DNA of 64,000 nt from Peribacillus sp. FSL H8-0477 (lineage in GTDB: Bacteria; Bacillota; Bacilli; Bacillales; DSM-1321): positions 1,178,001 through 1,242,000 of the forward strand of contig NZ_JBBODE010000002.1 in NCBI RefSeq assembly GCF_038002765.1. The letters run 5' to 3'. Of the stretch, positions 51,730 through 61,040 are shown in pieces. Both the position numbers and the translations under genes were made by a program. Under the pieces are notes generated by a model that worked only from the letters and a program-made list of their open reading frames with translations, searched no databases and was not told where the DNA came from. The first letter of the stretch is position 1; each line of letters opens with the position of its first letter.

Positions 51730-51762
51730 GGCATCTTGCTTATATAGAAGGTGCCTTTTTAG
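51730..51762 (+). terminator. Rho-independent terminator of the tyrZ operon
   Basis: GGCATCTT (51730-51737) pairs with AAGGTGCC (51748-51755), one G-T pair, followed by five T residues. Confidence 0.75.
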
Positions 51763-51970
51763 CTAAGATCAGCGAGCAAAAAGAGTAACTGCACACCTAT
51801 TACACATGTAAATAAGCAAGAGCTAAAATGAAGCATTGACAGAACGTAAATTTTATCATACATTTAATCCTATACTTTAGTGCTTAAAAGCGTTTAAGTG
51901 CGAAGTGATTCGTTTTTACATCTTACTTAAGGTCTTTCTGCTAGTACAACTTTGAGAGTGAGGAATTGCT

Positions 51971-53350
51971 ATGAAACTAGAAGATACGAACCTAAAGCTT
52001 TCAACCATAGAAGCGATGCTAATCTTATCTTGTGTTTTACTCATGATTGGAACAGGGATAATCTATTATGGAATGAATCCGCATTTACCAATTATCGGAG
52101 CTATTTTATTATTGTTTGTATACGGAGGTTGTAAAGGTCTCTCGTTTCGTGTAATGGAAAAGGCATTAATACAAGGAGCGATTTCGGGACTCGGGGCTAT
52201 TTATATTTTCTTTTTCATAGGACTGTTAATCGCCGGCTGGATCGTCAGCGGTACCATTCCGACGATGATGTATTATGGATTTGAACTAATCTCAAATCAG
52301 TCTTTTTATGCGGTTACTTTTTTAGTGACTTCATTATTAGGGCTTTGTATAGGAAGCTCATTAACAACAGCTGCTACCTTAGGCGTAGCTTTCATTGGAA
52401 TGGCTTCAGCCTATGGTTTGTCCCTTCCGATAACAGCTGGTGCGATTATCTCAGGTGCATTCCTTGGCGATAAAATGTCTCCATTATCTGATACAACGAA
52501 CCTAGCGTCAGAAACAGTCGGGGTTTCCTTATTTGTCCATATCAAAAACATGTTGTGGACAACCATACCAGGGTTTATTATTACCTTTACGATTTTTTAT
52601 TTCTTATCACCAAATGTAGCTATCGGAAATGATAATGAAATAACCAATCTTATTCAAGCTTTAGAGAAGCATTCATTTATAAGTTTGTGGAGTTTGCTGC
52701 CGTTTATTGTAGTAGGAATATTGGCTTTAAAAAAGACGGCTGCTATTCCAACGATTGCTGCCGGAATTATTTCTTCCGTTGTCATTGCTTTTATTGGTCA
52801 TCCAGAACTGACGATTACAGAAATGGGTACTATTTTGTTTTCCGGATTTGTTATGGATAGTGGTGTCGAACAATTAGATACAATTCTAACAGCAGGTGGT
52901 CTTGAAAGTATGATGTTCTCGATTTCTCTTGTGCTGTTAGCACTTGGAATGGGCGGGCTCTTATTTGGTCTCGGTATTATTCCTTCTCTATTACATTCAA
53001 TTGCGGAAAAGTTAAATTCCACGGCTCGCCTTGTTTCTGCTACTGTAATGACAGGAATTGGCGTAAACTTTTTGGTAGGTGAGCAGTACTTATCAGTCCT
53101 TCTGCCAGGCAATGCTTATAAAGAATCATACGATAAGCTAGGTTTAGCCGCTAAATCGTTGAGCAGGACTCTTGAGGATTCTGGTACCGTAGTCAATCCG
53201 TTAGTTCCATGGGGCGTATGCGGCGTCTTCTTAACACAGGTACTAGGTGTTTCAACGCTAGATTATGCACCGTTTGCATTCTTTTGTCTGCTATGTCCGC
53301 TTCTAAGTTTAATAAGCGGCTTTACGAAGATTGGACTTCATACAAAGTAA
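51971..53350 (+). CDS. nhaC: Na+/H+ antiporter, NhaC family
   Basis: This 459-residue membrane protein has about 11-12 helices. The NhaC family signature GDKMSPLSDTTNLASETVG is near residue 165, with GAFLGD before it, and the second-half pseudo-repeat is EQYLSVLLPGNAYKESYDKL. Family members exchange sodium (or malate/lactate plus sodium in MleN) for protons at the cell membrane. GAGTGAGG precedes the ATG. It is monocistronic, with a terminator shared with the convergent ftsW. Confidence 0.9.
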   Translation: MKLEDTNLKLSTIEAMLILSCVLLMIGTGIIYYGMNPHLPIIGAILLLFVYGGCKGLSFRVMEKALIQGAISGLGAIYIFFFIGLLIAGWIVSGTIPTMMYYGFELISNQSFYAVTFLVTSLLGLCIGSSLTTAATLGVAFIGMASAYGLSLPITAGAIISGAFLGDKMSPLSDTTNLASETVGVSLFVHIKNMLWTTIPGFIITFTIFYFLSPNVAIGNDNEITNLIQALEKHSFISLWSLLPFIVVGILALKKTAAIPTIAAGIISSVVIAFIGHPELTITEMGTILFSGFVMDSGVEQLDTILTAGGLESMMFSISLVLLALGMGGLLFGLGIIPSLLHSIAEKLNSTARLVSATVMTGIGVNFLVGEQYLSVLLPGNAYKESYDKLGLAAKSLSRTLEDSGTVVNPLVPWGVCGVFLTQVLGVSTLDYAPFAFFCLLCPLLSLISGFTKIGLHTK

Positions 53351-53392
53351 TGTTCATGTTATTCATAACCAGCTAATCTTCACATAATCATG

Positions 53393-53430
53393 AAAAAACA
53401 GGCTGCCAAAATTGGCAGCCTGTTTTTTCT
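53393..53430. terminator. Bidirectional Rho-independent terminator
   Basis: AACAGGCTGCCA / TGGCAGCCTGTT perfect stem (53398-53409, 53413-53424) flanked by A6 and T6 runs. Confidence 0.95.
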
Positions 53431-53432
53431 AG

Positions 53433-54623
53433 TTACATAGATTCATGATTAGTAAGTGTCGTTTCCTTTTCTTTTTGTGCGTTTAAGTTCATACGCATAA
53501 TGACATTTTGGAAGATTCCAATTGAGATCATCATCATTAAGAGAGAGGACCCTCCATAACTAATAAAGGGAAGGGTAATACCTGTGATTGGGATCAGGCC
53601 GGTAGCTCCTCCAACATTGATAAACACTTGAATGCCGATCATGGAAGAAATGCCGATTAATAAAAGACTGCCAAAGGGATCTTTGCATCTTGAAGAAAGA
53701 CTGAATCCTCGTAACACAATAAATCCTAGGGTTAATAAGACAAACAGTACGCCTAGAAGACCAAGTTCTTCTGCAATAATGGCAATAATGAAGTCAGTGT
53801 GTGCTTCAGGCAGGTATCCGTATTTTTGAACACTATCGCCAAGACCTACACCGCTTATACCGCCAGAGCCGATTGCAAATAAAGAGTTGACTAGTTGGTA
53901 TCCATCATCTGCAGCAGTTCCAAATGGATCCATAAAACCAGTGAAACGGGATAATCTTTCCGGAGATAGGATGGATGTTAATTTACCTGTAATCAACATG
54001 ATAAAAGCAGGAATAAGAGCGAAGCCTGCTGAAATCACAGCTAATTTACCTATACTCTTGATTGTCATTCCAGATGAAAGAATAATGGATCCAGAAATAA
54101 GAAAGATGATCATCGCACTACCGTAATCAGGCTGCAGGATAATTAAACTACAAATGAAGATGAGAAAAAAGATTGGCGGCATAACCGCTTTATCAATATT
54201 ATTAATCCGGTCCTGACGTTTCCCATAAATGGCGGATAGATAGATAATCAAAGCCAATTTGGCAAACTCTGCCGGTTGAACCGAAGTAGCTCCAATTTGA
54301 ACCCAGCTGGTTGCATTATTAGATGTGTAGCCAAACATGGTAACGAAGGCTAACGCTGCCGATATACCAATCATCATAAACATCAAAAATTTTACATTTT
54401 TATACGCTTTGTAAGGGATTATCATGGCAGCCAACATAGCGACGAAGGAAATAATGAGTGCGGTTCTTTGTTTGACAAAAAAGAAATCCGATCCTAAGGT
54501 TTTATATTTGCCTGCTACTGCTATAATCATGCTTGAACTGTAAACCATAACAAGTCCAAATAGAGTGAGCAGCACCACTGCGATGAAGATAGGATAATCA
54601 TATGCTTTTAATACTCGTTTCAA
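53433..54623 (-). CDS. ftsW: SEDS-family peptidoglycan polymerase, FtsW
   Basis: The 396-residue protein has ten membrane helices. SEDS motifs are visible: LVMVYSSS, the ATSWVQIGATSVQPAEFAKL block, DPFGTAADDGYQLVNSLFAIGSGG, and PEAHTDFIIAIIAEELGLLG with the catalytic Asp. PFISYGGSS comes at the end. It polymerises lipid II at the septum with its cognate class B PBP. The start is a TTG at 54623 with AGAGGTGAGG upstream. The FtsW versus RodA/SpoVE assignment rests on overall similarity and is likely but not certain. Confidence 0.9.
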   Translation of the reverse strand: MKRVLKAYDYPIFIAVVLLTLFGLVMVYSSSMIIAVAGKYKTLGSDFFFVKQRTALIISFVAMLAAMIIPYKAYKNVKFLMFMMIGISAALAFVTMFGYTSNNATSWVQIGATSVQPAEFAKLALIIYLSAIYGKRQDRINNIDKAVMPPIFFLIFICSLIILQPDYGSAMIIFLISGSIILSSGMTIKSIGKLAVISAGFALIPAFIMLITGKLTSILSPERLSRFTGFMDPFGTAADDGYQLVNSLFAIGSGGISGVGLGDSVQKYGYLPEAHTDFIIAIIAEELGLLGVLFVLLTLGFIVLRGFSLSSRCKDPFGSLLLIGISSMIGIQVFINVGGATGLIPITGITLPFISYGGSSLLMMMISIGIFQNVIMRMNLNAQKEKETTLTNHESM

Positions 54624-54845
54624 TTGTGCCTCACCTCTAATATGTATATGCCATTTGTCGGCGTCTTCTTATATAGTAACGGAAAATCAGACGAATGGAT
54701 AATATAAATTTTTTTTTTACTCGAAGCTATCAATCGTTCTTCTGCATTATCATTCTAATACCCCTAAAAATCCTCTATTAAGCTCTTAGAATCCTTTTAA
54801 AAGAGTAGTAAAAGAAAATATAAAACCGATTTTATTGACAGAATA

Positions 54846-54873
54846 TTACAAACTCTATTTTTTTTGGTAGAAT
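54846..54873 (+). promoter_or_regulatory. Sigma-A promoter of the reductase/dehydrogenase pair
   Basis: TTACAA (54846-54851), a 16-base spacer and TAGAAT (54868-54873). The Fur-box-like sequence overlaps the -10. Confidence 0.55.
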
Positions 54874-54886
54874 GATAATCATAACG
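54868..54886. promoter_or_regulatory. Putative Fur box
   Basis: ATGATAATCAT (54872-54882) is a perfect palindrome identical to the centre of the 19-bp Fur consensus. The flanks match less well. It covers the -10 and start region, a position for iron-dependent repression. Confidence 0.55.
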
Positions 54887-54903
54887 ATACAGGGGGAAAA
54901 ATT

Positions 54904-56013
54904 TTGAGAATGAAGCATATTTATTTTTTTACTGGGTTTCCGGGCTTTATCAGCCACCAATTAATTAAAGAACTTCTAAGAAGAGATGCTAGCGTAGATA
55001 AAATTTATTTGCTTGTTCTCCCGCATCAGGTAAAGAAAGCTGAAGACGATATAAAGAGTATTCAACAAACTATGGCTGGGAGTGCTGTTCAGTTTGAAGT
55101 CGTACAAGGGGATATCACTAAGACGAACCTAAACATATCACCACAGCAAAATGTGAAATTGCGTAGTGAAATAACTCATGTCTTCCACCTGGCAGCGATT
55201 TACGATTTAGCTGTCGATGAAAAGACTGCACAGTTGGTCAATGTGAAGGGAACAGAAAATGTGAATAATTGGGTGAAAGACCTTGCCCAACTGGATCGTT
55301 ATATCTATTTCAGTACTGCTTATGTGGCTGGAACAAGAGAAGGGGTACTCTATGAGAATGAGCTAGTAAAACCTTCTTCTTTTAAAAACCACTATGAACG
55401 CACTAAATACGATGCTGAAGTGCTTGTCGAGCGCCTGAAGAGTGATGGGGTTCCTGTGACGATTATTAGGCCGGGAATCGTTAAAGGGCACTCCAAGACT
55501 GGAGAAACGGTGAAATTCGATGGTCCTTATTTTATCCTGAATTTTTTAGACCGCATGAGATTTTTGCCTTTCAATCCCTATATTGGTTCAAAAACCGATA
55601 GTGTCGTAAATCTTGTTCCGATTGATTATATTATACAGGCGACAGCCTATCTGGCATTATATAAAGAAGGAACTGGGAAAACCTATCATCTTACCGATCC
55701 TGAGCCGTCAACGGCGACTGAAATCTATGAATTGTTTGTAAAAGAATTGTTTAACCGGAATCCTCTCGGGATGATTCCAATGGGAGTCAGTAATCTATTC
55801 CTTTCTATTAAATCTGTGCGAACCTATTTAGGTATTGAGAAAGAGGCCATGGAGTATTTTACCTGGAAAGGACGTTTTGATTGTTCGATTGCTCAAGCCG
55901 ATTTAACAGGGTCTGGGATTGTTTGCCCAAGGTTTCGAGATGGAGTTCCAGCCATGGTTGAATTTTATCTAAAGCATAAACAAGAAAAGAACTATCAAAT
56001 AAGTATTAAGTAA
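54904..56013 (+). CDS. SDR-type thioester/fatty-acyl reductase-like protein
   Basis: The 369-residue extended short-chain dehydrogenase has the N-terminal nucleotide-binding FFTGFPGFISHQL and the middle HVFHLAAIYDLAVDEKTAQLVNVKGTENV. The active-site Tyr-Lys is in YERTKYDAEVLVE, and VTIIRPGIVKGHS follows. This 'male-sterility/thioester reductase' layout fits enzymes that reduce acyl thioesters to aldehydes. A TTG start at 54904 follows AGGGGGA. The next gene is an aldehyde dehydrogenase 13 bases away. A Fur-like box precedes the pair. The substrate is unknown. Confidence 0.8.
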   Translation: MRMKHIYFFTGFPGFISHQLIKELLRRDASVDKIYLLVLPHQVKKAEDDIKSIQQTMAGSAVQFEVVQGDITKTNLNISPQQNVKLRSEITHVFHLAAIYDLAVDEKTAQLVNVKGTENVNNWVKDLAQLDRYIYFSTAYVAGTREGVLYENELVKPSSFKNHYERTKYDAEVLVERLKSDGVPVTIIRPGIVKGHSKTGETVKFDGPYFILNFLDRMRFLPFNPYIGSKTDSVVNLVPIDYIIQATAYLALYKEGTGKTYHLTDPEPSTATEIYELFVKELFNRNPLGMIPMGVSNLFLSIKSVRTYLGIEKEAMEYFTWKGRFDCSIAQADLTGSGIVCPRFRDGVPAMVEFYLKHKQEKNYQISIK

Positions 56014-56026
56014 AGGAAGTATAAAT

Positions 56027-57586
56027 ATGGAGGAAGTTAGTAATTCACGTTGGAAAGTCTATTCACCAGCCACAGGGAAAGAAATTGCAGAAATTGATGA
56101 AACCCCTCTGGCGGAAATAAATTTTTTATATGACCGAGCTCATGATGCATTTACAGACTGGTCTAGTCTTACCGTGTCAGAAAGAATGGTATATTTTAAA
56201 AAGCTTAGATTAATTATGGTTGAACAAATGGATAAAATTGCTGAGGTTATTGCAATGGATACAGGCAAGCCAAAGACAGAAGCAATTGTTGCTGATATTA
56301 TGCCAACACTTGATGCAATTCGTCACATAGAAAAGCATGCTGTCAAGTCACTGTCAAGGAAGAAAGCATCGACCCCCCTGCTGTTAATTGGTAAGAAGTC
56401 ATATGTAGAATATATGGCTAGAGGGACAGTTTTGGTTATTTCACCCTGGAATTACCCATTCCAATTAGCGATGGTTCCCATACTAAATGCAGCAGCTGCG
56501 GGAAACACGGTGATTGCAAAACCATCAGAAGTTACCCCGCTTGTTGGAAAGTGCATGGAAGGGCTGTTTAAGGAAGCGGGTTTCCCTGATGGAGTGATTG
56601 GTTTTGCCCATGGTGGCAAAGAACTAGGAGCTGCGTTGACGGATCAGAATCCAGATTATATTTTCTTCACAGGCTCAGTTCGTACGGGAAAAATAATCGG
56701 TGAAGCTGCGGCAAAAAAATTAATACCTGTCACCCTGGAACTAGGCGGGAAGGATCCAATGATTATCTTTAAGGATGCGAACCTAGAACGAGCGGTCAAT
56801 GCAGCGCTGTGGGGGGCATTCACGAACAGCGGTCAGGTTTGTATGAGTGTAGAACGTGTGTATGTTGAAAGAGCCATGTATGAGCCCTTTTTAACGCTTT
56901 TGAAGGAAAAGGTAAACGAGCTGACTCAGGGAACAGAGCTTTCAGATGATATTGGTTCAATGACCTACCCTGAACAGCTTACAATCGTGGCTGATCATCT
57001 TGAAGATGCACTGAAGAGGGGGGCTGTTTTAGAAGCAGGCATACCGCCAGATAAGTGGGAGCGTGGTGACACATACTTTTTACCGCCTGTCGTTCTTTCT
57101 CATGTTAATCATTCAATGAAAATAATGAATGAGGAGACCTTTGGACCGGTTTTGCCAATTGTCGCCTTTGATACAGAAGAAGAAGCGATTAGCCTGGCTA
57201 ATGATAGTCAATTCGGGTTAAATTCAAGTGTTTGGACGATGGACCAAGTAAAAGCAGCAAGAGTTGCCTCAAAGCTCGTATCTGGTGCTGTCATTATCAA
57301 TGATGTCTTAATTTCCGTAGCCAATCACTATCTCCCGTTTGGAGGAGCCAAACAAAGTGGCATTGGCCGCTATCATGGGGAAAATGGATTGCGGATTTTC
57401 TGTCATGAAAAATCAATCATGACTGATTCAGGTAAGAAGAACACAGAAATTCAGTGGTATCCATACAAAGGGAAATATCCGAAGTTTTTGTCTATGTTCC
57501 AGAACTACTTTTCTGCAAAAACTAATTGGGGTGTTTTTGCAAAAGAATATCTCAATTTAGTAAAAATGGCTAAGAAAAAGAAATAA
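56027..57586 (+). CDS. Aldehyde dehydrogenase family protein (fatty-aldehyde type)
   Basis: The 519-residue ALDH has VISPWNYPFQLA, IFFTGSVRTGK, the general base in TLELGGKDPM, the catalytic Cys in NSGQVCMSVERV (about residue 275) and EETFGPVLP. The C-terminal ~60 residues (YPYKGKYPKFLSMFQNYFSA and KK-rich end) extend beyond the usual fold and may touch the membrane, as in fatty-aldehyde enzymes. It is in an operon with the acyl reductase-like gene, so the pair may interconvert acyl thioesters, aldehydes and acids. Confidence 0.87.
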   Translation: MEEVSNSRWKVYSPATGKEIAEIDETPLAEINFLYDRAHDAFTDWSSLTVSERMVYFKKLRLIMVEQMDKIAEVIAMDTGKPKTEAIVADIMPTLDAIRHIEKHAVKSLSRKKASTPLLLIGKKSYVEYMARGTVLVISPWNYPFQLAMVPILNAAAAGNTVIAKPSEVTPLVGKCMEGLFKEAGFPDGVIGFAHGGKELGAALTDQNPDYIFFTGSVRTGKIIGEAAAKKLIPVTLELGGKDPMIIFKDANLERAVNAALWGAFTNSGQVCMSVERVYVERAMYEPFLTLLKEKVNELTQGTELSDDIGSMTYPEQLTIVADHLEDALKRGAVLEAGIPPDKWERGDTYFLPPVVLSHVNHSMKIMNEETFGPVLPIVAFDTEEEAISLANDSQFGLNSSVWTMDQVKAARVASKLVSGAVIINDVLISVANHYLPFGGAKQSGIGRYHGENGLRIFCHEKSIMTDSGKKNTEIQWYPYKGKYPKFLSMFQNYFSAKTNWGVFAKEYLNLVKMAKKKK

Positions 57587-57619
57587 TAATCACTCGTGCA
57601 AGAAATTTGAATACAATAG

Positions 57620-57648
57620 TTGTATGCGGATTAGGAATCTAGTATACT
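57620..57648 (+). promoter_or_regulatory. Sigma-A promoter of the manganese riboswitch transcript
   Basis: TTGTAT (57620-57625), a 17-base spacer and TATACT (57643-57648), just upstream of the aptamer. Confidence 0.65.
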
Positions 57649-57674
57649 TAAGATAAATTAAATGATTTTCCTTT

Positions 57675-57808
57675 TAACAAAGGGGAGTAGCGTTAGGGTT
57701 TACCCTAAAACAAAGTCGTCATTTCGTGGATGAACGTCCACCGGCTTTGTTGGCACATACATTGTGCTCAGCAAGACCTTTGCCTATATGGCAGAGGTCT
57801 TTTTATTT
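57675..57808 (+). ncRNA. yybP-ykoY manganese riboswitch
   Basis: The conserved opening AAAGGGGAGTAGCGTTAGGG and the later CAAAGTCGTCATTTCGTGG with CCACCGGCTTTGTTGGCACA are unmistakable. GTGCTCAGCAAGACCTTTGCC then runs into the hairpin AGACCTTTGCC...GGCAGAGGTCT followed by T residues. The family binds Mn2+ and turns on manganese export genes. It precedes a TerC-family gene, the expected target. Confidence 0.95.
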
Positions 57809-57867
57809 GCTTCAAAAGCCTGATGCCTATAGGGTAAAGGAAGATACTATATAGGAGGTTACCATTA

Positions 57868-58635
57868 ATGGATGCATCATTGCTATTGGAGTATGGTTGG
57901 GTATTACTAGTTTTAATTGGGTTAGAAGGTATTTTGGCAGCAGATAATGCGGTTGTCATGGCCGTCATGGTTAAACATTTGCCATTAGAACAGCAGAAAA
58001 AAGCGTTATTTTATGGTTTGTTAGGCGCTTTAGTCTTTCGTTTCCTCAGTCTTTTCTTCATTTCGTTCTTGGTTGATGTATGGCAGATACAAGCGCTGGG
58101 AGCTGCTTATCTCTTATTTATTGCAATCCATCATATTTTTAAGAAGTTTAAGGGCAAAAGTAATGAAGGTAAAGCTAAAGAAAAGAAAAAATCTGGTTTT
58201 TGGATGACTGTTCTTAAGGTGGAGTTAGCGGATATTGCATTTGCAGTGGATTCAATGCTTGCTGCAGTAGCCCTAGCAATTACACTTCCGGCAACAGGCT
58301 GGTTTAAGATCGGCGGCATCGATGGAGGACAATTTACCGTTATGCTTTTAGGCGGTATGGTTGGATTAGTCATTATGCGTTTTGCCGCATCGTCATTTGT
58401 TAAACTACTGCGCCAACGTCCTTCACTAGAAACAGCAGCTTTCTTTATTGTAGGATGGGTTGGGGTTAAGCTTGCGGTACTCACACTTGCTCATCCATCA
58501 GTTGGAATTCTAGACCACCATTTCCCTGAATCGGGACCATGGAAGTTGACATTCTGGATCGTGCTGATCGGCATTAGCGTAGGCGGTTTCTTCCTTTCAG
58601 GTAAAAATACAGAAAAAGAAGTTCAAGAAATTTAA
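57868..58635 (+). CDS. meeY: TerC family membrane protein, manganese exporter (YkoY/MeeY-like)
   Basis: This 255-residue protein has about seven membrane helices. The TerC signature EGILAADNAVVMAVMVKHL has the conserved Asp-Asn pair. The matching second-half motif ELADIAFAVDSMLAAVALAI carries the conserved Asp residues thought to bind metal. A charged Lys-rich loop (KKFKGKSNEGKAKEKKKS) lies between the halves. Members under yybP-ykoY control export Mn2+, partly to load extracytoplasmic enzymes such as LtaS. AGGAGG precedes the ATG. Confidence 0.88.
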   Translation: MDASLLLEYGWVLLVLIGLEGILAADNAVVMAVMVKHLPLEQQKKALFYGLLGALVFRFLSLFFISFLVDVWQIQALGAAYLLFIAIHHIFKKFKGKSNEGKAKEKKKSGFWMTVLKVELADIAFAVDSMLAAVALAITLPATGWFKIGGIDGGQFTVMLLGGMVGLVIMRFAASSFVKLLRQRPSLETAAFFIVGWVGVKLAVLTLAHPSVGILDHHFPESGPWKLTFWIVLIGISVGGFFLSGKNTEKEVQEI

Positions 58636-58651
58636 CTGTACTAACAAAATG

Positions 58652-58700
58652 GAGCTGGAGCTAATGCAGACATAGGCATTAGCTCCAGCTTTTTTTGAAT
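58652..58700 (+). terminator. Rho-independent terminator
   Basis: AGCTGGAGCTAATGC / GCATTAGCTCCAGCT, a 15-bp perfect stem with an 8-base loop and seven T residues. Confidence 0.92.
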
Positions 58701-58806
58701 TACATTAGTTAAATATTCAAAAAATTGACTGGACAATGGACTTGAATCCGATTAATATATTTAGGGATGCGAAATATATGATGTGACGAGGGTGAAAAAA
58801 TTACTT

Positions 58807-60000
58807 ATGTTAAAAAATAAAAATGTTTGGATATTAATTAGTGGTGAATTTATTGCTGGTTTAGGAATGTGGCTTGGCGTCATTGGAAATCTTGAATTTT
58901 TGCAAGCATTAGTACCGTCAGACTTATATAAATCTTTAATTCTATTGGCAGGCATGTTTGCAGGTTTATTGGTTGGGCCGATGGCTGGACGGATTATTGA
59001 TGTAACATCGAAGAAAAAGATTTTACTTTATGCAGGAGCAGCACGTATCTTATCTACAGGGTTTATGTTTTTAGCCCTGCTGCAGGAGAACATCTGGTGG
59101 ATGGTAGCCTATATGGTTGGGATTGGCTTAGCAGCTGCTTTTTATTTTCCAGCTTTGCAAGCATGCATCCCTATGATTGCAAAAGATGGAGATCTTTTGA
59201 CATTGAATGGAATTCACATGAATGCAGGAACAATAGCAAGAATACTTGGAACGGTATTAGCGGGTATCCTTTTGGTTTATATTTCTCTGTATAGTCTGTA
59301 TAGTTTAGCAATTTTATCTTATATAATTATTTTTTTCTGTACACTTTCACTTAATTTTGAAGAAAAAATAACTCCCCAAAGTAAGGGTGCTAGTAAAGGG
59401 AGCTTTAAGGAATTAATGCCTTTGTTGAAGACACTACCTCAAGTTGTAATGGGACTCTTTTTATTCTTAATTCCTACTCTCTTTCTGGGTAGCTTTAACT
59501 TAATGGTGCTTAAAATAAGTGAATTACAAAATGATCCGCAAATTAAAAGCTGGCTGTATACTGCAGAAGGGATCGCATTTATGCTAGGCGCTTTTCTTGT
59601 TAAACGTTTTTTTGATGGTAAAGACCCTGTGAAAATTATGATGACTTTCTCAATTGTGATAGCATTTACGCACCTTTCTTTATATTTTGCAGATTTACGA
59701 ATTCCTGCCATTATTTCTTTTGCAGTCTTTGGCTTTTCAGCAGGTGCTTTTTTTCCGGTCGCAGCAACGATGTTTCAAACCACTGTACCGAGAGAATTCC
59801 ACGGACGATTTTTCTCTTTTCGCGGCATGTTAGACAGAATATCTTTTCAGGTCGTTCTGGTCTGTTCAGGGTTCTTTTTAGATACAATTGGCTTTAAGAA
59901 CATGGTTTTATGTTTTGGCATTGTTTCCATTATTCTCGTAGCCTACTTTGCTGCGAAGCAATACAAAGGAACTAGTCAAAAATCAAAACTATCACTCTAA
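58807..60000 (+). CDS. MFS transporter
   Basis: The 397-residue major facilitator protein has about 12 membrane segments. The first cytoplasmic loop is GRIIDVTSKKKILLYAGAAR, and SAGAFFPVAATMFQTTVPRE FHGRFFS lies in the second half, a pattern of the MFS_3/enterobactin-exporter-like group. The substrate is unknown. The ATG at 58807 is 12 bases from a GAGGGTG site. In-frame GTGs at 58783 and 58792 are alternatives but lie on or before that site. A hairpin terminator follows. Confidence 0.82.
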   Translation: MLKNKNVWILISGEFIAGLGMWLGVIGNLEFLQALVPSDLYKSLILLAGMFAGLLVGPMAGRIIDVTSKKKILLYAGAARILSTGFMFLALLQENIWWMVAYMVGIGLAAAFYFPALQACIPMIAKDGDLLTLNGIHMNAGTIARILGTVLAGILLVYISLYSLYSLAILSYIIIFFCTLSLNFEEKITPQSKGASKGSFKELMPLLKTLPQVVMGLFLFLIPTLFLGSFNLMVLKISELQNDPQIKSWLYTAEGIAFMLGAFLVKRFFDGKDPVKIMMTFSIVIAFTHLSLYFADLRIPAIISFAVFGFSAGAFFPVAATMFQTTVPREFHGRFFSFRGMLDRISFQVVLVCSGFFLDTIGFKNMVLCFGIVSIILVAYFAAKQYKGTSQKSKLSL

Positions 60001-60009
60001 ATCGATTTT

Positions 60010-60040
60010 GCTTTCCTTTATGAGGAAAGCTTTTGTTTTG
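60010..60040 (+). terminator. Rho-independent terminator
   Basis: GCTTTCCT / AGGAAAGC stem (60010-60017, 60023-60030) followed by TTTTGTTTT. Confidence 0.8.
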
Positions 60041-60095
60041 TGTAAAAAGTACTTTTGAGATGTGATGGATGTCTATAAGTTAACCATAAACATAC

Positions 60096-60124
60096 ACCCC
60101 CGCAAGAAACTAGATTGTTTCGTA
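60096..60124 (+). promoter_or_regulatory. Candidate SigI autoregulatory promoter
   Basis: ACCCCC (60096-60101) followed after 19 bases by CGTA (60121-60124) resembles the SigI pattern ACCCCC...CGAA. It lies upstream of sigI, which autoregulates in Bacillus. Confidence 0.5.
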
Positions 60125-60299
60125 TCTTCTAATAAAGAACGGTATTTTGTGTAAAAACAGAATAAAATCGACATTTTTCTGTAGGTTTCAACAAAATATG
60201 TAGAAAATAGGACTTTTGGAACTGTCTTTTAGTCCACCTCTTCTAAAGAATAAGGTTGTTAAAGCTTTATTTTATTAGGAATGGAACGAGGTGAACCAG

Positions 60300-61040
60300 A
60301 TGCTGAGTGTCTTATTTGCAGCATATAAAAAAAGACGTTCTTTAGAAGAAAAAGTACTAAAAATTCAGAAGGGTGACAATATCCTTCGAAATGAATTAAT
60401 CCAATCTTTTCAGCCTTTTGTTGCGAAGACAGTGTCTTCGGTTTGCAAACGTTATATAAATGATTCAGATGATGAGTTCAGTATTGGCTTAATTGCCTTT
60501 AATGAAGCGATAAATAAATATTGTCCTAAAAAGGGCAGTTCACTGTTGGCTTTTGCGGAAGTTATGATTAAGCGCCGAGTGATTGATTATATACGGACCC
60601 AATCAAAAGGACCTGATGTATTTTTAGAAGGAGCCGCTTCAGAGGAGGAAAGGGGAATTCCTGAATTCGGAGATGAAAAATCCATCGAGGAATATGAACA
60701 GCAGTTAGAATCAGAGAAAAGACGTGAAGAAATCAAGGCATATACATATCGCCTTCAAGAGTTTGGAATTACTTTTTCAGAACTAGCCAAAGCCTCTCCA
60801 AAGCATACTGATGCACGAATGACGGCCATCCATATCGCGAAGCTTTTGGTCCAAAATGAGAATTTGAATAATTTACTACTAACAAAAAAGCGGCTGCCGG
60901 TCAAACAATTGGAAGAGTTGGTTACTGTCAGCAGGAAAACAATCGAACGAAATAGAAAATATATTATCGCTGTTGCAATTATATTAAACGGAGAGTATTT
61001 ATTTCTAAATGACTACGTAAAAGAGGGGATGGCGGAATGA
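60300..61040 (+). CDS. sigI: RNA polymerase sigma factor SigI
   Basis: The 246-residue sigma-70-related factor of the SigI family has the N-terminal region 2 ILRNELIQSFQPFVAKTVSS and FSIGLIAFNEAINKYCPKKG. VMIKRRVIDYIRTQSKGPDV is characteristic of SigI. The C-terminal half (LPVKQLEELVTVSRKTIERN and RKYIIAVAIILNGEY) is the SigI-specific DNA-binding domain. SigI drives heat-stress and cell-wall genes. ATG 60300 has GAGGTG 6 bases upstream; a GTG at 60291 is part of that site. It overlaps rsgI by 4 bases. Confidence 0.92.
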   Translation: MLSVLFAAYKKRRSLEEKVLKIQKGDNILRNELIQSFQPFVAKTVSSVCKRYINDSDDEFSIGLIAFNEAINKYCPKKGSSLLAFAEVMIKRRVIDYIRTQSKGPDVFLEGAASEEERGIPEFGDEKSIEEYEQQLESEKRREEIKAYTYRLQEFGITFSELAKASPKHTDARMTAIHIAKLLVQNENLNNLLLTKKRLPVKQLEELVTVSRKTIERNRKYIIAVAIILNGEYLFLNDYVKEGMAE

